A DNA stretch of 64,000 bases from Lysobacterales bacterium (GCA_014946745.1 JADCRD010000002.1:863471-927470), one strand, 5' to 3'; counted from the stretch's first letter, positions 10,581-19,751 are shown. The notes: a model not told the origin generated them from the sequence alone. A program made the numbers and translations.

Positions 10581-11040
10581 GGTGGGCCCTGGCCCACCGT
10601 GGGCTCGGCGTTCGCACCGGTCATCCCTGCCGGTGACCGAATGCCGCTCGACCGTCCCCGCCACGTTCATTGGGTGGGTCTTGACCCACCGGCTTCCCCA
10701 GTGAGTGCCCTTGCCCGACGTCCGAGCGCATCGAGCGCCTCGCCCAAGCGTGCGCATCAGGCCGGTCGTGCACGAGGCCGGTGGGTCAAGACCCACCCTA
10801 TGGGGCTCTCGCACGCCGCACCTCAGCGTTTCGCCGTCGCGTCCATAGGGTGGGTCTTGACCCACCGGCTTCGCGGTGAGCGGGCTTGCCTGATTTCTGA
10901 GCGCATCGAGCGCTTGGCCCAGGCGTGCGCATGCCGCCGGCGGGGCGCGAGGTGGGTGCCCGCACGAGGCAGGCGGGTGCAAGAGATCGGTGTGCATGAG
11001 GTCGGCGGTGCAGGAGATCGGTGGGTCAAGACCCACCCTA
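10581..11040. repeat. Cluster 1 of the GGTGGGTC-NN-GACCCACC palindromic repeat
   Basis: Five copies of an 8-bp inverted repeat with a 2-base centre lie at 10581-10598 (GGTGGGCC/GGCCCACC variant), 10673-10690, 10780-10797, 10849-10866 and 11020-11037. The last four alternate in orientation as judged by the flanking ATAGG or CCTAT. The gap 10581-11074 contains no convincing gene; apparent frames through it read the repeat itself (IGWVLTH or GQDPPYG). The arrangement resembles paired REP/BIME elements, but the sequence is not one I recognise. Confidence 0.9.
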
Positions 11041-11074
11041 TGGGGCTCTGAAGACCCGAGCCGCCGCGCAGCCC

Positions 11075-11503
11075 TCAGCGCCGCGCGCCGATCCTTGCGA
11101 ACAGGGCGCCGCCGAGCACGCCGGCGAGGGTGAACAGGGCGATGCCCACTGCCCCGCGCGCGCCGGCGATCACGCTCATGCCGAGCAGGGCTTCCATCGT
11201 CAGCAGCGCGGTCAGGATCGCCGCACCGCCGGCCAGCGCGTGCAGCCAGGGGCCCAGGCGTTTCGCGTAGCGGCGGATCAAGCCCGCCGCAAGGAACGCA
11301 ATCAAGAACCCGCCCGCCACGATCGCCGCATAGGTCGGCGCGAAGCCGATGAGGTCGTGGCCAATCGCTGACAGGCGCAAACCCAAGGGAATCTCCACGC
11401 CCATCGCGGCGAGCCCCGCGTGCACGCGCAGGGTCTGGATGAGGCTGGAGAGCGCCGCGGTGGCGAGCACGGCCAGCACAAAGCCGGCGAGACGGCGCTT
11501 CAT
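11075..11503 (-). CDS. Small four-helix membrane protein, function unknown
   Basis: A 142-residue hydrophobic protein with about four transmembrane helices (near 5-25, 55-77, 85-108 and 115-138), a basic N-terminus (MKRRLAG) and a basic C-terminus. I recognise no catalytic or transport motif. The frame is supported by clean alternation of hydrophobic and charged segments and by strong third-position GC. It lies 30 bp downstream of speE on the same strand, so it may be co-transcribed. No functional link to polyamines is visible in the sequence. Confidence 0.7.
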   Translation of the reverse strand: MKRRLAGFVLAVLATAALSSLIQTLRVHAGLAAMGVEIPLGLRLSAIGHDLIGFAPTYAAIVAGGFLIAFLAAGLIRRYAKRLGPWLHALAGGAAILTALLTMEALLGMSVIAGARGAVGIALFTLAGVLGGALFARIGARR

Positions 11504-11533
11504 GAAAGCACCGCCAACGCGTCCGCCTGCGGA

Positions 11534-12388
11534 TTACTCGCCCAGCGCCTCACGCATGAACTCCGGCAGCACCAGGGCGGCGCGGTGGATGTCGACGTTG
11601 TAGTAGCGGGTCTTGAAAGTCTTGCTCTGCGCGCCGCGCTCGCGGAAACCGGCGATCTCGCCGCCCTTGCGCGCCATCGTGCAGCTCCACCAGCCGGTCG
11701 GGTAGCAGGGCTGCGGGAAGGGCAGGGTCTTCACGTCAGCGAAGCCGGCGGCCATCAGGTGATGGCGCATGGCCTTGATCAGGCCGATGTGGCCGAGCGG
11801 CGACTCCGACTGCTGCACCAGCATGCCGCCCGGGCGCAGGGCCTTGAGACAGGACACGTAGAAGGCTTCGTTGAACAGGCCTTCCGCCGGGCCGACCGGG
11901 TCGGTCGAGTCGACGATGACGATGTCCACGCTCTCGGGCGCGGCTTCCTTCATGTACTTGATGCCGTCGTCCCACATCAGGTGGGCGCGCGCATCGGCAT
12001 TCGAATCGCACAGCTCGGGGAAGTATTTCTCCGCCATGCGCGTCACCTGCTCGTCGATATCGCACTGCACGGCCGACTCGACTTCCTTGTGCTTCAGCAC
12101 TTCGCGCAGGGTGCCGCAGTCGCCGCCGCCGATGATCACCACGCGCTTCGGGTTGCTGTGGGTGAACAGCACGGGGTGCGACATCATCTCGTGGTACAGG
12201 AAGTTGTCGCGGGTGGTCAGCATCACCGCGCCGTCGATCAGCATCAGATTGCCCCAGTCGGTGGTCTCGAAGATCTCGATCTTCTGGAACGGCGACTGCA
12301 CCTCGTCGAGCTTCTTGGTCACCCGGAACCCGATGGAGGAACCCAGCGGTTCGAAATTTTCGTAGTACCAGGTGCTGTCGCTGCTCAT
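11534..12388 (-). CDS. speE: Spermidine synthase
   Basis: A 284-residue aminopropyltransferase that makes spermidine from putrescine and decarboxylated S-adenosylmethionine in the cytosol. Diagnostic segments: WYYENFEPLGSSIGF at the N-terminus, DGAVMLTTRDNFLYHEMM, the cofactor loop VVIIGGGDCGTLREVLKH (the usual GGGDGG has Cys at the fifth position), IVDSTDPVGPAEGLF with the catalytic Asp, and QSESPLGH. Length is normal. The start MSSDSTW precedes the conserved N-terminal hairpin. With speA at 14487 it covers two steps of polyamine synthesis. speD and agmatine-to-putrescine enzymes are not in the window. Confidence 0.95.
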   Translation of the reverse strand: MSSDSTWYYENFEPLGSSIGFRVTKKLDEVQSPFQKIEIFETTDWGNLMLIDGAVMLTTRDNFLYHEMMSHPVLFTHSNPKRVVIIGGGDCGTLREVLKHKEVESAVQCDIDEQVTRMAEKYFPELCDSNADARAHLMWDDGIKYMKEAAPESVDIVIVDSTDPVGPAEGLFNEAFYVSCLKALRPGGMLVQQSESPLGHIGLIKAMRHHLMAAGFADVKTLPFPQPCYPTGWWSCTMARKGGEIAGFRERGAQSKTFKTRYYNVDIHRAALVLPEFMREALGE

Positions 12389-12426
12389 GGGCGGGTCCGG
12401 GGCATGTTCTTGTTTGGGGGCGGCCG

Positions 12427-12432
12427 ATTGTA
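12427..12432 (-). promoter_or_regulatory. Probable -10 box for speE
   Basis: On the minus strand TACAAT stands about 40 bases upstream of the speE start, in the only non-coding DNA between speE and the M48 protease gene. No good -35 hexamer is evident at 16-18 bases, so the box alone is the evidence. Confidence 0.35.
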
Positions 12433-12472
12433 CCGGAGGGTCGTGACCAGGTCCGTCGTGGACCTGCCCGGT

Positions 12473-14338
12473 CTACCCACCGGTATCCGAGCGCCGGTAG
12501 ACGGGCGGCCCGGCCGTCTTCACCACGATCCGCGACAGACCCGCCGGCATCTGGTCGTAGTCGTACACGCTCAGCGTGCCGGGAAGCTGCAGACGCTGCG
12601 CCAGGGCCTGCAGCGCGTTCTCCGGCAGCAGCCGGAACCAGCGCCAGTCGACGACCAGCACGAAATGTGGCGGCCCCAGCCGCTGTGGCAGCTCCTTGCG
12701 CACCAGCCAGACGCGCTTGATCCGCCGGTCTTCGCGCAGCTGCCCGAGCAGGCGGGTCAGCGCGTCGTCCTCAAGGCCATGCGGCTGCAGCACGTCGCCG
12801 GCCTGGAGCCCGGTCCGGGCCCTGGCGTCCTGCTGGAGCTGTGCACCAAAGGCTTCGAACTCGGTCTGCAGGGCCCGCGCTGCGGCCGCATCGCCACGAC
12901 GCAAATGGAAGGACTCCAGCAGGGGCAACGCTTCGAAGCCGAGGTTGGGATCCAGCTGCAAGGCCGCCTGCAGATGATCCAGGCAGCGCGGATCCTCGCG
13001 TTCCTGCAGGGCGCGCCCCAGGGTCAGGCGCAGCAGCGCGTCCTCAGGGCTGCGTTCCGCCGCGGCAAGCAGAGGATCCAGTTCGCCGCGACCGTCGTTC
13101 TCTATCCACCGCAGGCGCTCGCGCTCGCCGAACTCGGCCTCGCTCAGCACTTCGCCGTCAGCGATCCTGGCCTCAAGCGCCTGCAGGCGCCGGCGTTCCT
13201 CTTCCGCCTGTTCGAAACCGGCCCTCCAGTCCTCGGCTGCCCGCGCCTTGCGCTCGTTGGACCACTCCCGCATCAGCCGCCCTTCGAGTGCGTCGAGCAG
13301 TCCGCTGGCAGGCCGACGCACGCTCGGGGGCAGCTGCGCCGGCGGTTCGATGCCTGCAGCGCGCAAGCGTTCCCGCAGCGAGGGGTGGGTCTCGCGCGGG
13401 CCGACGGCCTCGCGCAGCAGCCGAGGGAGTTCGTCGGCATCCTCCGGGGTCGGGCTGAGCTGGCGCCGCATTTCCTCGAAGTAGTCGTCGATCGGCTCGG
13501 GCCGCCGCCGATTCAGCCGCTCCAGGGCGGGCAGGAACCTGCGCTGCCAGCGCGACGCGGCCAGCGCGATCAGCAGCAGCGCTTCGCCCGCCGCCTGCGG
13601 GCCTGCCAGGCGCAGCGCGCAGGCGTCAGCCACTTTCTCATCCTCGCGCGCCAGCACGAAGCTGTAGGCCTCGAAGTAGGGCTCGTACCAGGCCAGGAAA
13701 ATCACGACGGGCAGGGCGGAGATCATCCGCTGCGTGTTCAGGGCAAAGTGCACATCGCCCCAGGTCTGGCGCAGCCGATAGATCCAGCCTGCCAAGCGGC
13801 CGCGGCCGCCGTGGAAGTGGCCGAGTTCATGGGCGATCACCGCGCGCAGTGCGTCCGCTTCCAGCTGCTGCATCAGCGGCAGTCCCAGCAGCAGGTAGTG
13901 TCGGCTCCAGGGCAGGCCCAGCACCCGCGGCAGGCTGACCACCGCCGCGTTCAGCTCATCGGTGATGACGATACCGGCGAGACGCGGCGCCCCTGCCGCC
14001 ACCCGCAGGTCCTCCACCATCGAGCGCAGCCGCGGCGCCTCCTCGCGCTGCAGCAGATGGCCGATGGGCGGCGGAATGCGTAGCCACAGCGCCCGCAGCG
14101 CCAGCAGACCGAGCGCCAGAACGATCAGCGCCCAGCCGTCCGCGAGCGAGGCCAAGCCCTGCGCCCTGACGCGCACGACCGTTGCGCCGAGACACAGCGT
14201 GGCCAGCAGCAGCGGGCTGAGCACAGCGGCAAACCCTGCAAGGCTGAGCAGCACGAGCTTGACGCGGTAGCGAAGGGGGTGCCGCTCCAGCTCCACCTGC
14301 AGCTGCTCGACGAGGGCAATGTGGCGGGTCGAATCCAT
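12473..14338 (-). CDS. M48-family membrane metallopeptidase with C-terminal helical repeat region
   Basis: A 621-residue membrane-anchored zinc peptidase. Two N-terminal transmembrane helices (about 28-52 and 67-87) precede the M48 domain, with the zinc motif HELGH at 170-174 and a likely third ligand, Glu234, in REDEKVADA. From about 430 the protein is Ala/Leu/Glu-rich and TPR-like (LGRALQEREDPRCLDHLQAALQLDPNLG), then ends in an alpha/beta segment. The start MDSTRHIALVEQ is chosen because longer forms would run into the divergent speA gene. Known relatives process membrane or periplasmic proteins; the substrate here is unknown. The speA-M48 intergenic region (14339-14486) must carry both promoters. 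Confidence 0.85.
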   Translation of the reverse strand: MDSTRHIALVEQLQVELERHPLRYRVKLVLLSLAGFAAVLSPLLLATLCLGATVVRVRAQGLASLADGWALIVLALGLLALRALWLRIPPPIGHLLQREEAPRLRSMVEDLRVAAGAPRLAGIVITDELNAAVVSLPRVLGLPWSRHYLLLGLPLMQQLEADALRAVIAHELGHFHGGRGRLAGWIYRLRQTWGDVHFALNTQRMISALPVVIFLAWYEPYFEAYSFVLAREDEKVADACALRLAGPQAAGEALLLIALAASRWQRRFLPALERLNRRRPEPIDDYFEEMRRQLSPTPEDADELPRLLREAVGPRETHPSLRERLRAAGIEPPAQLPPSVRRPASGLLDALEGRLMREWSNERKARAAEDWRAGFEQAEEERRRLQALEARIADGEVLSEAEFGERERLRWIENDGRGELDPLLAAAERSPEDALLRLTLGRALQEREDPRCLDHLQAALQLDPNLGFEALPLLESFHLRRGDAAAARALQTEFEAFGAQLQQDARARTGLQAGDVLQPHGLEDDALTRLLGQLREDRRIKRVWLVRKELPQRLGPPHFVLVVDWRWFRLLPENALQALAQRLQLPGTLSVYDYDQMPAGLSRIVVKTAGPPVYRRSDTGG

Positions 14339-14486
14339 CGGTGTCCGTAAGCGTGATCGCGCTACTTGGAGATGGCCTGGCAGCCTGCCCGTGACATCGG
14401 CAGAGCTGCAAGCCTCTGCACGCCCTGTCGCCCCCCGGGGTTTAAACTGTGCGGCCTTTTCTACCTGCCGCTGGAGCCCGCCGCCC

Positions 14487-16376
14487 ATGAGCGAGTGGTC
14501 GATCGACCGCGCCCGTCGCACCTACGCCGTCCCGCACTGGGGCGAGGGCTATTTCGACATCGATGCCGATGGCGGCATCGCGGTGCTGCCGCGCGGCGGC
14601 GAGGGCCCGCGGATCGCCCTGCCGGCGGTGGTCGATCAGGCCCTGGCGACGGGCATGAAGCTGCCGCTGCTGCTGCGCTTCTCCGACGTGCTCGGCCATC
14701 GGCTGGGCCGCCTGCAGGCGGCGTTCGCGCACGCTATGCGCGAGCTGGACTACACGGGCGGCTACACCGCGATCTATCCGATCAAGGTCAACCAGCACTA
14801 CGGCGTGGCCGGCGAGCTGGCCGCCCACGGCGGCGAGGGCTTCGGCCTTGAGGCCGGCTCCAAGCCGGAGCTGATGGCCGTACTCGCCCTGTCGCGCCCG
14901 GGCGGCGTGGTGGTCTGCAACGGCTACAAGGACCGCGAGTACATCCGCCTCGCCCTGATCGGTCGGCGGCTCGGCCTCAAGACCTACATCGTGGTCGAGA
15001 AGGCCAGCGAGCTTGAGCACATCATCGAGGAGTCGAAGGCGCTGGGCGTGCGCCCGGGCCTGGGCGTGCGCATGCGTCTTGCCAGCCTCGGCGCCGGCAA
15101 GTGGCAGAACAGCGGCGGCGACAAGGCCAAGTTCGGGCTGTCGCCGCGCCAGCTGCTCGACCTCGTCGAGCGCCTGCGCGGCGCCGACATGCTCGACTGC
15201 CTGGAGCTGCTGCACTTCCACATGGGCAGCCAGATCTCCAACGTGCGCGACTTCGCCGCCGGCATGCGCGAGGCCACCCGCTACTTCGTCGAGGTCAGCA
15301 AGCTCGGCGCGCCGATCCGCTACATGGACGTCGGCGGCGGCCTCGGCGTCGACTACGAAGGCACCCGCTCGCGCGGCAGCTGCTCGATCAACTACGGGCT
15401 TGAGCAGTACGCCAGCACCATCGTGCAGCCGCTGGCCGAGGCCTGCGTCGAGCACGGCCTGACGCCGCCCAAGGTGATGACCGAGTCGGGCCGCGCGCTG
15501 ACCGCGCACCATGCGCTTCTGGTCGCCAACGTCTCCGAGGTCGAGCAGGCGCCGGAAGGCGCGGTGCCGGCCGCGGCCAGCGATGAGCCGGCGGTGATCC
15601 GCCACCTGCGCGAGACCCACGCCGCCCTGGACGAGCGCCCCGCGCTCGAGCTCTACCACGAGGCCCAGCACTACCAGGCCGAAGGCCAGGCCCTGTACGC
15701 CCTGGGCCAGCTGGAGCTGGCCGAGCGCGCGGCCATCGACGATCTGTTCTACGCCATCGCCCAGGGCGTGCGTGCCCGCCTGGATTACGCCGAGAAGGGC
15801 CATCGTGCGGTGCTGGACGAACTCAACGAGCGTCTGGTCGACAAGTACTTCGTCAATTTCTCGGTGTTCGAGTCGATCCCCGACGTGTGGGCGATCGACC
15901 AGATCTTCCCGATCGCGCCGATTCACCGCCTGAACGAAGCGCCGACCCGCCGCGGCATCATCGCCGATCTCACCTGCGACTCCGACGGCCAGGTCGAGAC
16001 CTATGTCGACAGCGGCGACTTGGACAGCAGCCTGCCCCTGCACGTGCCGCGTGCAGGCGAAAGCTATCGGCTGGGCATCTTCATGGTCGGCGCCTACCAG
16101 GACACGCTGGGCGATATCCACAACTTGTTCGGCGACACCGACGCGGTGAACGTGCGCCTGACCGGCAATGGCTACACGCTGGAGCGCAGCCGCCGTGGCG
16201 ACACCGCGGATGTGATGCTCGACTACGTGGGCTACAGCCTGTCCGACCTGCGCCGCCGCTACGGCGCCATGGTCGCCGCTGCCGATCTGCCGGCCGAAGA
16301 GGCGCTGCGTCTGTCGGCCGCGCTCGAAGCCGGCCTCACCGGCTACACCTACCTCGCGGACGAAGCCAATGGCTGA
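14487..16376 (+). CDS. speA: Biosynthetic arginine decarboxylase
   Basis: A 629-residue PLP enzyme of the SpeA type that converts arginine to agmatine, the entry to polyamine synthesis. The PLP-binding Lys is in AIYPIKVNQHYGVAGEL. Other family segments are GLEAGSKPELMAVLA, CNGYKDREYIRLAL, LHFHMGSQISN, MDVGGGLGVDYEGT, and near the C-terminus NLFGDTDAVNV and YSLSDLRRRY. Length matches the family. The start at 14487 (MSEWSIDRARRTYAV) is the first Met before the conserved N-terminus; a TAAACT box sits 39 bases upstream. Its 3' end overlaps the next gene by 8 bases, implying translational coupling. Confidence 0.95.
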   Translation: MSEWSIDRARRTYAVPHWGEGYFDIDADGGIAVLPRGGEGPRIALPAVVDQALATGMKLPLLLRFSDVLGHRLGRLQAAFAHAMRELDYTGGYTAIYPIKVNQHYGVAGELAAHGGEGFGLEAGSKPELMAVLALSRPGGVVVCNGYKDREYIRLALIGRRLGLKTYIVVEKASELEHIIEESKALGVRPGLGVRMRLASLGAGKWQNSGGDKAKFGLSPRQLLDLVERLRGADMLDCLELLHFHMGSQISNVRDFAAGMREATRYFVEVSKLGAPIRYMDVGGGLGVDYEGTRSRGSCSINYGLEQYASTIVQPLAEACVEHGLTPPKVMTESGRALTAHHALLVANVSEVEQAPEGAVPAAASDEPAVIRHLRETHAALDERPALELYHEAQHYQAEGQALYALGQLELAERAAIDDLFYAIAQGVRARLDYAEKGHRAVLDELNERLVDKYFVNFSVFESIPDVWAIDQIFPIAPIHRLNEAPTRRGIIADLTCDSDGQVETYVDSGDLDSSLPLHVPRAGESYRLGIFMVGAYQDTLGDIHNLFGDTDAVNVRLTGNGYTLERSRRGDTADVMLDYVGYSLSDLRRRYGAMVAAADLPAEEALRLSAALEAGLTGYTYLADEANG

Positions 16377-17241
16377 GCACGGAGCGCCGCGCTGCGGCTT
16401 CATCGGCCTGGGTGCGATGGGCGCGCCCATGGCCGGGCACCTGCATGCGCGCGGCCTGCTGACTGCGGTCGGCAATCGCACGCAGGCGAAGGCGGATGCG
16501 CTGGCCGCCCAGCTCGGCGTGCGCAGGGCGTCTTCGGCGGCCGAATTTGCGGACTGCGATGTCGTGCTGCTTTGCGTGTCCGAAGACGCCGACGTGCTGC
16601 AGAACGTTCAGGCCCTGCGCGAAGTGCTGAAGCCTGGCGCGCGCGTGGTCGACCACTCCACCGTCAGCGCCGACACCGCGCGCGAGGCCTCGCGCTTGCT
16701 CGCCGAGCGCGGCATCGGCTTCGTCGATGCGCCGGTCAGCGGCGGCGCCGAGGGCGCGCGCAACGGCAAGCTCTCGATCATGGTCGGCGGACATGCCGAC
16801 GATCTTGACGCCGTGCGCCCCGCGCTCGAGGCCTACGCCCTTCGCATCACCCACATGGGCGCGACCGGCGCGGGTCAATGCACCAAGGCGGTCAACCAGG
16901 TGCTCGTGGCCGGCATCAACGAGGCCGTGTGCGAAGGTCTGGCGCTCGGCGAAAAGCTCGGCCTCGACCCCGACAAGCTGCTGCCCACGCTGGGCGCCGG
17001 CGCCGCCGGCAACTGGTTCCTCGACAAGCGCGGCGCCAGCATGCTGCGCTCCGAGTACGTGCCCGGCTTCAAGTGCGCCCACCTGCTGAAGGATCTGCGC
17101 ATCGTGCTCGGCATGGCGCAGAACGCTGGCGTCAACACCGCGGTCATCGAACAGGCCCTGGCCGACTACGCCCAGCTGGTCGAACGCGGCCTGGGCGACG
17201 CCGATACCTCGGCGCTGATCGAGCTGAAGCGGCAGGGCTGA
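16369..17241 (+). CDS. NAD(P)-dependent beta-hydroxyacid dehydrogenase family protein
   Basis: A 290-residue member of the 3-hydroxyisobutyrate / tartronate-semialdehyde reductase family. The cofactor motif is FIGLGAMGAPMAGHL (about 11-25), the substrate loop DAPVSGGAEGARNGKLSIMVGG (about 122-143), and the catalytic Lys lies in GQCTKAVNQVLVAGINEA near 172. Length is normal. It overlaps the speA stop by 8 bases and shares its direction, so the two form an operon. The substrate is not deducible; the polyamine neighbour makes a semialdehyde conceivable, but that is inference. Confidence 0.88.
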   Translation: MAEHGAPRCGFIGLGAMGAPMAGHLHARGLLTAVGNRTQAKADALAAQLGVRRASSAAEFADCDVVLLCVSEDADVLQNVQALREVLKPGARVVDHSTVSADTAREASRLLAERGIGFVDAPVSGGAEGARNGKLSIMVGGHADDLDAVRPALEAYALRITHMGATGAGQCTKAVNQVLVAGINEAVCEGLALGEKLGLDPDKLLPTLGAGAAGNWFLDKRGASMLRSEYVPGFKCAHLLKDLRIVLGMAQNAGVNTAVIEQALADYAQLVERGLGDADTSALIELKRQG

Positions 17242-17270
17242 TTCACCCGCGCCGACCGATATCGCTTTGG

Positions 17271-17371
17271 TAGGTTGGGCCAAGCGCAGCGCGGCCCAAC
17301 ATCGCAAGCTCAACGCTTGCCTCGGACGTGAATGTCGAATCATTGCGCCTCGCTGCGCTTGGCCCAACCTA
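17271..17371. repeat. Perfect 21-bp inverted repeat with 59-bp spacer
   Basis: The arm at 17271-17291 (TAGGTTGGGCCAAGCG...) is exactly repeated in inverse at 17351-17371. A shorter internal partner, GCGGCCCAAC, lies at 17291-17300. The element sits between the hydroxyacid dehydrogenase and the amidase gene, with no gene inside. It could form a strong hairpin as RNA, or be a mobile palindromic unit similar to those scattered in related genomes. Confidence 0.8.
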
Positions 17372-17620
17372 CGCTCGGGTGCTGTTGAAAGGCGGGTCTT
17401 CGCCCAGTTCTTCCGCTGAACGCTTCGGCCGGGCTACGCTCTGCCCTCACGGCAGGATGGACCGCGACCGATGCGCGAGTACCAGATGCGGGAGATCGCG
17501 GGCCTCTGGCCCGAGGGACAGGGCCCGGAGCGTGGCGCTGCTCCGCATGGCGGCTGTCTTGGCCCCGACAGCCGGGGCTCCGGCGGTCGCAGCTCCGGCC
17601 GCTGGGGCGACAGCTGCGTG

Positions 17621-18136
17621 ATGCACTCGTCGTTCGATTTCGATTCCTGGCTGCGCACGCGTCAGCCGTGGATGCGGATTGCGGAAGCCGAGCTTGGGGT
17701 CCGTGAGATCGCCGGTTCGACCCATGAGCCGCGGATTATCGAGTACCACGCGACCACGGGGCGCTTCACCACGGATGAAGTGCCTTGGTGTTCCAGCTTC
17801 GTGAACTGGGTGATTGAAGCGGCAGGGCTCAAGGGCACCAAGAGCGCAGGGGCCCTGTCCTGGAGAAACTGGGGCAAGACCCTTGTGAGTCCAAGCTACG
17901 GGAGCATTGCGGTGATGGACTATGGGCGCGGCCGGGGCCATGTCGCCTTCGTCGCCGGGCGGACGGCGACCGACGCTTTGGTGCTGCTGGGCGGAAACCA
18001 GGCCAACTCTGTCTGTCTTCGGAGCTATCGACGGAGTTCGATCGCCGCCTACGTCTATCCGAAGGACTTCATCCCCGAGTATCAGCTGCCTCAGCTCGCC
18101 GCGACTGCGGGCGGCGGCTTCGCGAGCACGCGCTGA
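17621..18136 (+). CDS. TIGR02594-like / CHAP-type peptidoglycan amidase, candidate effector
   Basis: A 171-residue protein resembling the TIGR02594 family of cysteine peptidoglycan hydrolases. Residues 50-80 carry WCSSFVNWVIEAAGLKGT and SAGALSWRNWG, with the candidate catalytic Cys. GRGHVAFVAGR supplies the His and LLGGNQANSV the Asn/Gln region. There is no signal peptide or membrane helix, so export would need a specialised route such as type VI secretion, phage lysis or co-transport. The start MHSSFDFDSWLRTRQPWM is taken as the first Met at the domain boundary; a 50-residue upstream extension in frame looks non-coding. Its stop overlaps the next start (TGATG), so translation is coupled to a small lipoprotein. 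No VgrG, Hcp or PAAR gene is nearby. Confidence 0.75.
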   Translation: MHSSFDFDSWLRTRQPWMRIAEAELGVREIAGSTHEPRIIEYHATTGRFTTDEVPWCSSFVNWVIEAAGLKGTKSAGALSWRNWGKTLVSPSYGSIAVMDYGRGRGHVAFVAGRTATDALVLLGGNQANSVCLRSYRRSSIAAYVYPKDFIPEYQLPQLAATAGGGFASTR

Positions 18137-18588
18137 TGAGGCGAATGCTGGCCTGGGTTGGCATGGTCATTGGCGCGAGCCTTGGGGGCTGTGCGCTGGC
18201 GGAGCCTCGGCAGACTTCAACCTCAATTGCCGTCTTCGCTGAAGTTGACGGTCCCGGGCGCATTGAGCTCTCCGAACTCGGCGAGGAGCGCTTGGTCTTC
18301 CGCTGGCTGGCACCGATGGGCAGGGACCGAATCGACTGCGACGGCCATGGCGAGGCTCGCGCCATCGCCCCGCCCTCCGCTGACCCGGAAATCGAGGATG
18401 GGCCGGACGGCGAAGTTTTCGCGGGTCGCGAGTACTGGCATGCCAGCGATACCGACTGCATGTTGAGCCTGGTGGTCGAGCTTGAACCCACGCGCTGGCT
18501 GCAGGTCGAGCGTTTGGACTGCACGCAAGGGGAAGGCTGCGCGCCGACCGCGACGCGTCTGTTCCGGCGCGGCGGGTCCGGCGATTGA
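18136..18588 (+). CDS. Small predicted lipoprotein, candidate immunity partner of the preceding amidase
   Basis: A 150-residue protein with an N-terminal signal and lipobox (MRRMLAWVGMVIGASLGGC, Cys19), so probably a lipoprotein facing the periplasm. The mature part is acidic and beta-rich, with three further Cys pairs or singles (IDCDGHG, TDCMLSL, DCTQGEGC). I recognise no family. It starts one base inside the amidase stop codon. Amidase effectors of type VI systems are typically followed by a periplasmic immunity protein of this size. That pairing is inferred from order and coupling only. Confidence 0.7.
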   Translation: MRRMLAWVGMVIGASLGGCALAEPRQTSTSIAVFAEVDGPGRIELSELGEERLVFRWLAPMGRDRIDCDGHGEARAIAPPSADPEIEDGPDGEVFAGREYWHASDTDCMLSLVVELEPTRWLQVERLDCTQGEGCAPTATRLFRRGGSGD

Positions 18589-18721
18589 GCTGATCGGCAC
18601 GCCTCGTCTGACGCCGCGCAGGCGGGCCGCGAAGCGCCAGCCCTGACGCAAGGCGGACTGGCGCCATTCGGTCGAGCTGCGCAGACTCTGCGCCGCGCCT
18701 TCGCGAAGCGGTTGAAGACTG

Positions 18722-19747
18722 ATGGACGCTCTCCCCCTGCTGGTCGGCTTTTCTCTTGGCGCAGCGGTGCTGCTGATGCTGGCGCTGGCGACGGCATATC
18801 GAGGCCTCGACCTGCCGCCGCAGTCGCGCGCAGCGGGCTGGGTGATGCTGCTCGGGCTCGCCCATACGCAGTGGTCGCATCTCGGCATGGTCGAGTCGGC
18901 GGCCGCGATGCCGCTGACGCGCAGCTATGTGGTGGTGCTGTTCCTGCAGTCGCTGGGCTTCTACTGGCTGCTGCTCGGCGTGCTGCGGCGAGGTGAGGAC
19001 TGGCGTCGCTGGGAGTGGGCTCTGCCCGTGCTGGTGCTGCTGGCAGGGGCTGGGGTGCCGCTGGTCTGGGCGATTCCGCTGGGCCTGGGCATGGGCACGG
19101 CGTTCGCTCTGCATCTGGCCCTGCTGCTGTATCGACTGCGCGCGCTGCGGCGCTGGTTCCGGCTGGAGCTGCCGGTGGTGCTGGTGTTCGCCTTGATGGG
19201 CATGACCATTGCGATCAGCGGGCTGTCGGCGCCGTGGGGTCTGGGCTGGTCGGCCTATGCGCAGATCTATGCGTGGATGATCGCGCTGGGCTTCTTCGGC
19301 GTGCTCTGGCTGCTGCTGGTGGTGCCGGATCTCGCCAGCAAGACCCAGGAGGCGGTGGCGCAGAGCTACGCGCAGAGCACCCTCGGACGCGTCGATGTCC
19401 GGGCCAAGCTGGCCGAGCTGACGCGACTGTTCGAGGTCGAGCGTATCCACCGCGACGAGGGCCTGAGCCTGGCCCGTGTCGCCGAGCTGATGGAGCTGTC
19501 CACCCACCAGCTGTCCGAGCTGGTCAATGCGCATCTCGGCATCGGCTTCTCCAAGCTGGTGCGCCAGCAGAGGGTGCGCGATGCGCAGAAGATGCTGGTT
19601 GACGAGCCGCGCGCCTCGGTGCTGTCGGTCGGCCTGGCGGTGGGGTTCGCCTCGCAGTCGACCTTCTATGTCGCCTTCAAGGACGAGTTGGGCGTGGTGC
19701 CGGGGCAGTACCGCAAGCAGGCGCTGGGGGCGGGGCCTGTGCGATGA
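18722..19747 (+). CDS. Membrane-anchored AraC-family transcriptional regulator
   Basis: A 341-residue protein with about seven hydrophobic helices in residues 1-205, a linker, and a C-terminal AraC-type DNA-binding domain (about 240-335). The two HTH units are LSLARVAELMELSTHQLSELVNAH and SVLSVGLAVGFASQSTFYVAFKDELG, ending GVVPGQYRKQ. The layout suggests a regulator responding to a signal in or across the inner membrane. No target is indicated by the neighbours. The start MDALPLLVGFSLG begins directly in the first helix, and the upstream 130 bp contain no other candidate. Confidence 0.87.
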   Translation: MDALPLLVGFSLGAAVLLMLALATAYRGLDLPPQSRAAGWVMLLGLAHTQWSHLGMVESAAAMPLTRSYVVVLFLQSLGFYWLLLGVLRRGEDWRRWEWALPVLVLLAGAGVPLVWAIPLGLGMGTAFALHLALLLYRLRALRRWFRLELPVVLVFALMGMTIAISGLSAPWGLGWSAYAQIYAWMIALGFFGVLWLLLVVPDLASKTQEAVAQSYAQSTLGRVDVRAKLAELTRLFEVERIHRDEGLSLARVAELMELSTHQLSELVNAHLGIGFSKLVRQQRVRDAQKMLVDEPRASVLSVGLAVGFASQSTFYVAFKDELGVVPGQYRKQALGAGPVR

Positions 19748-19751
19748 AGCC

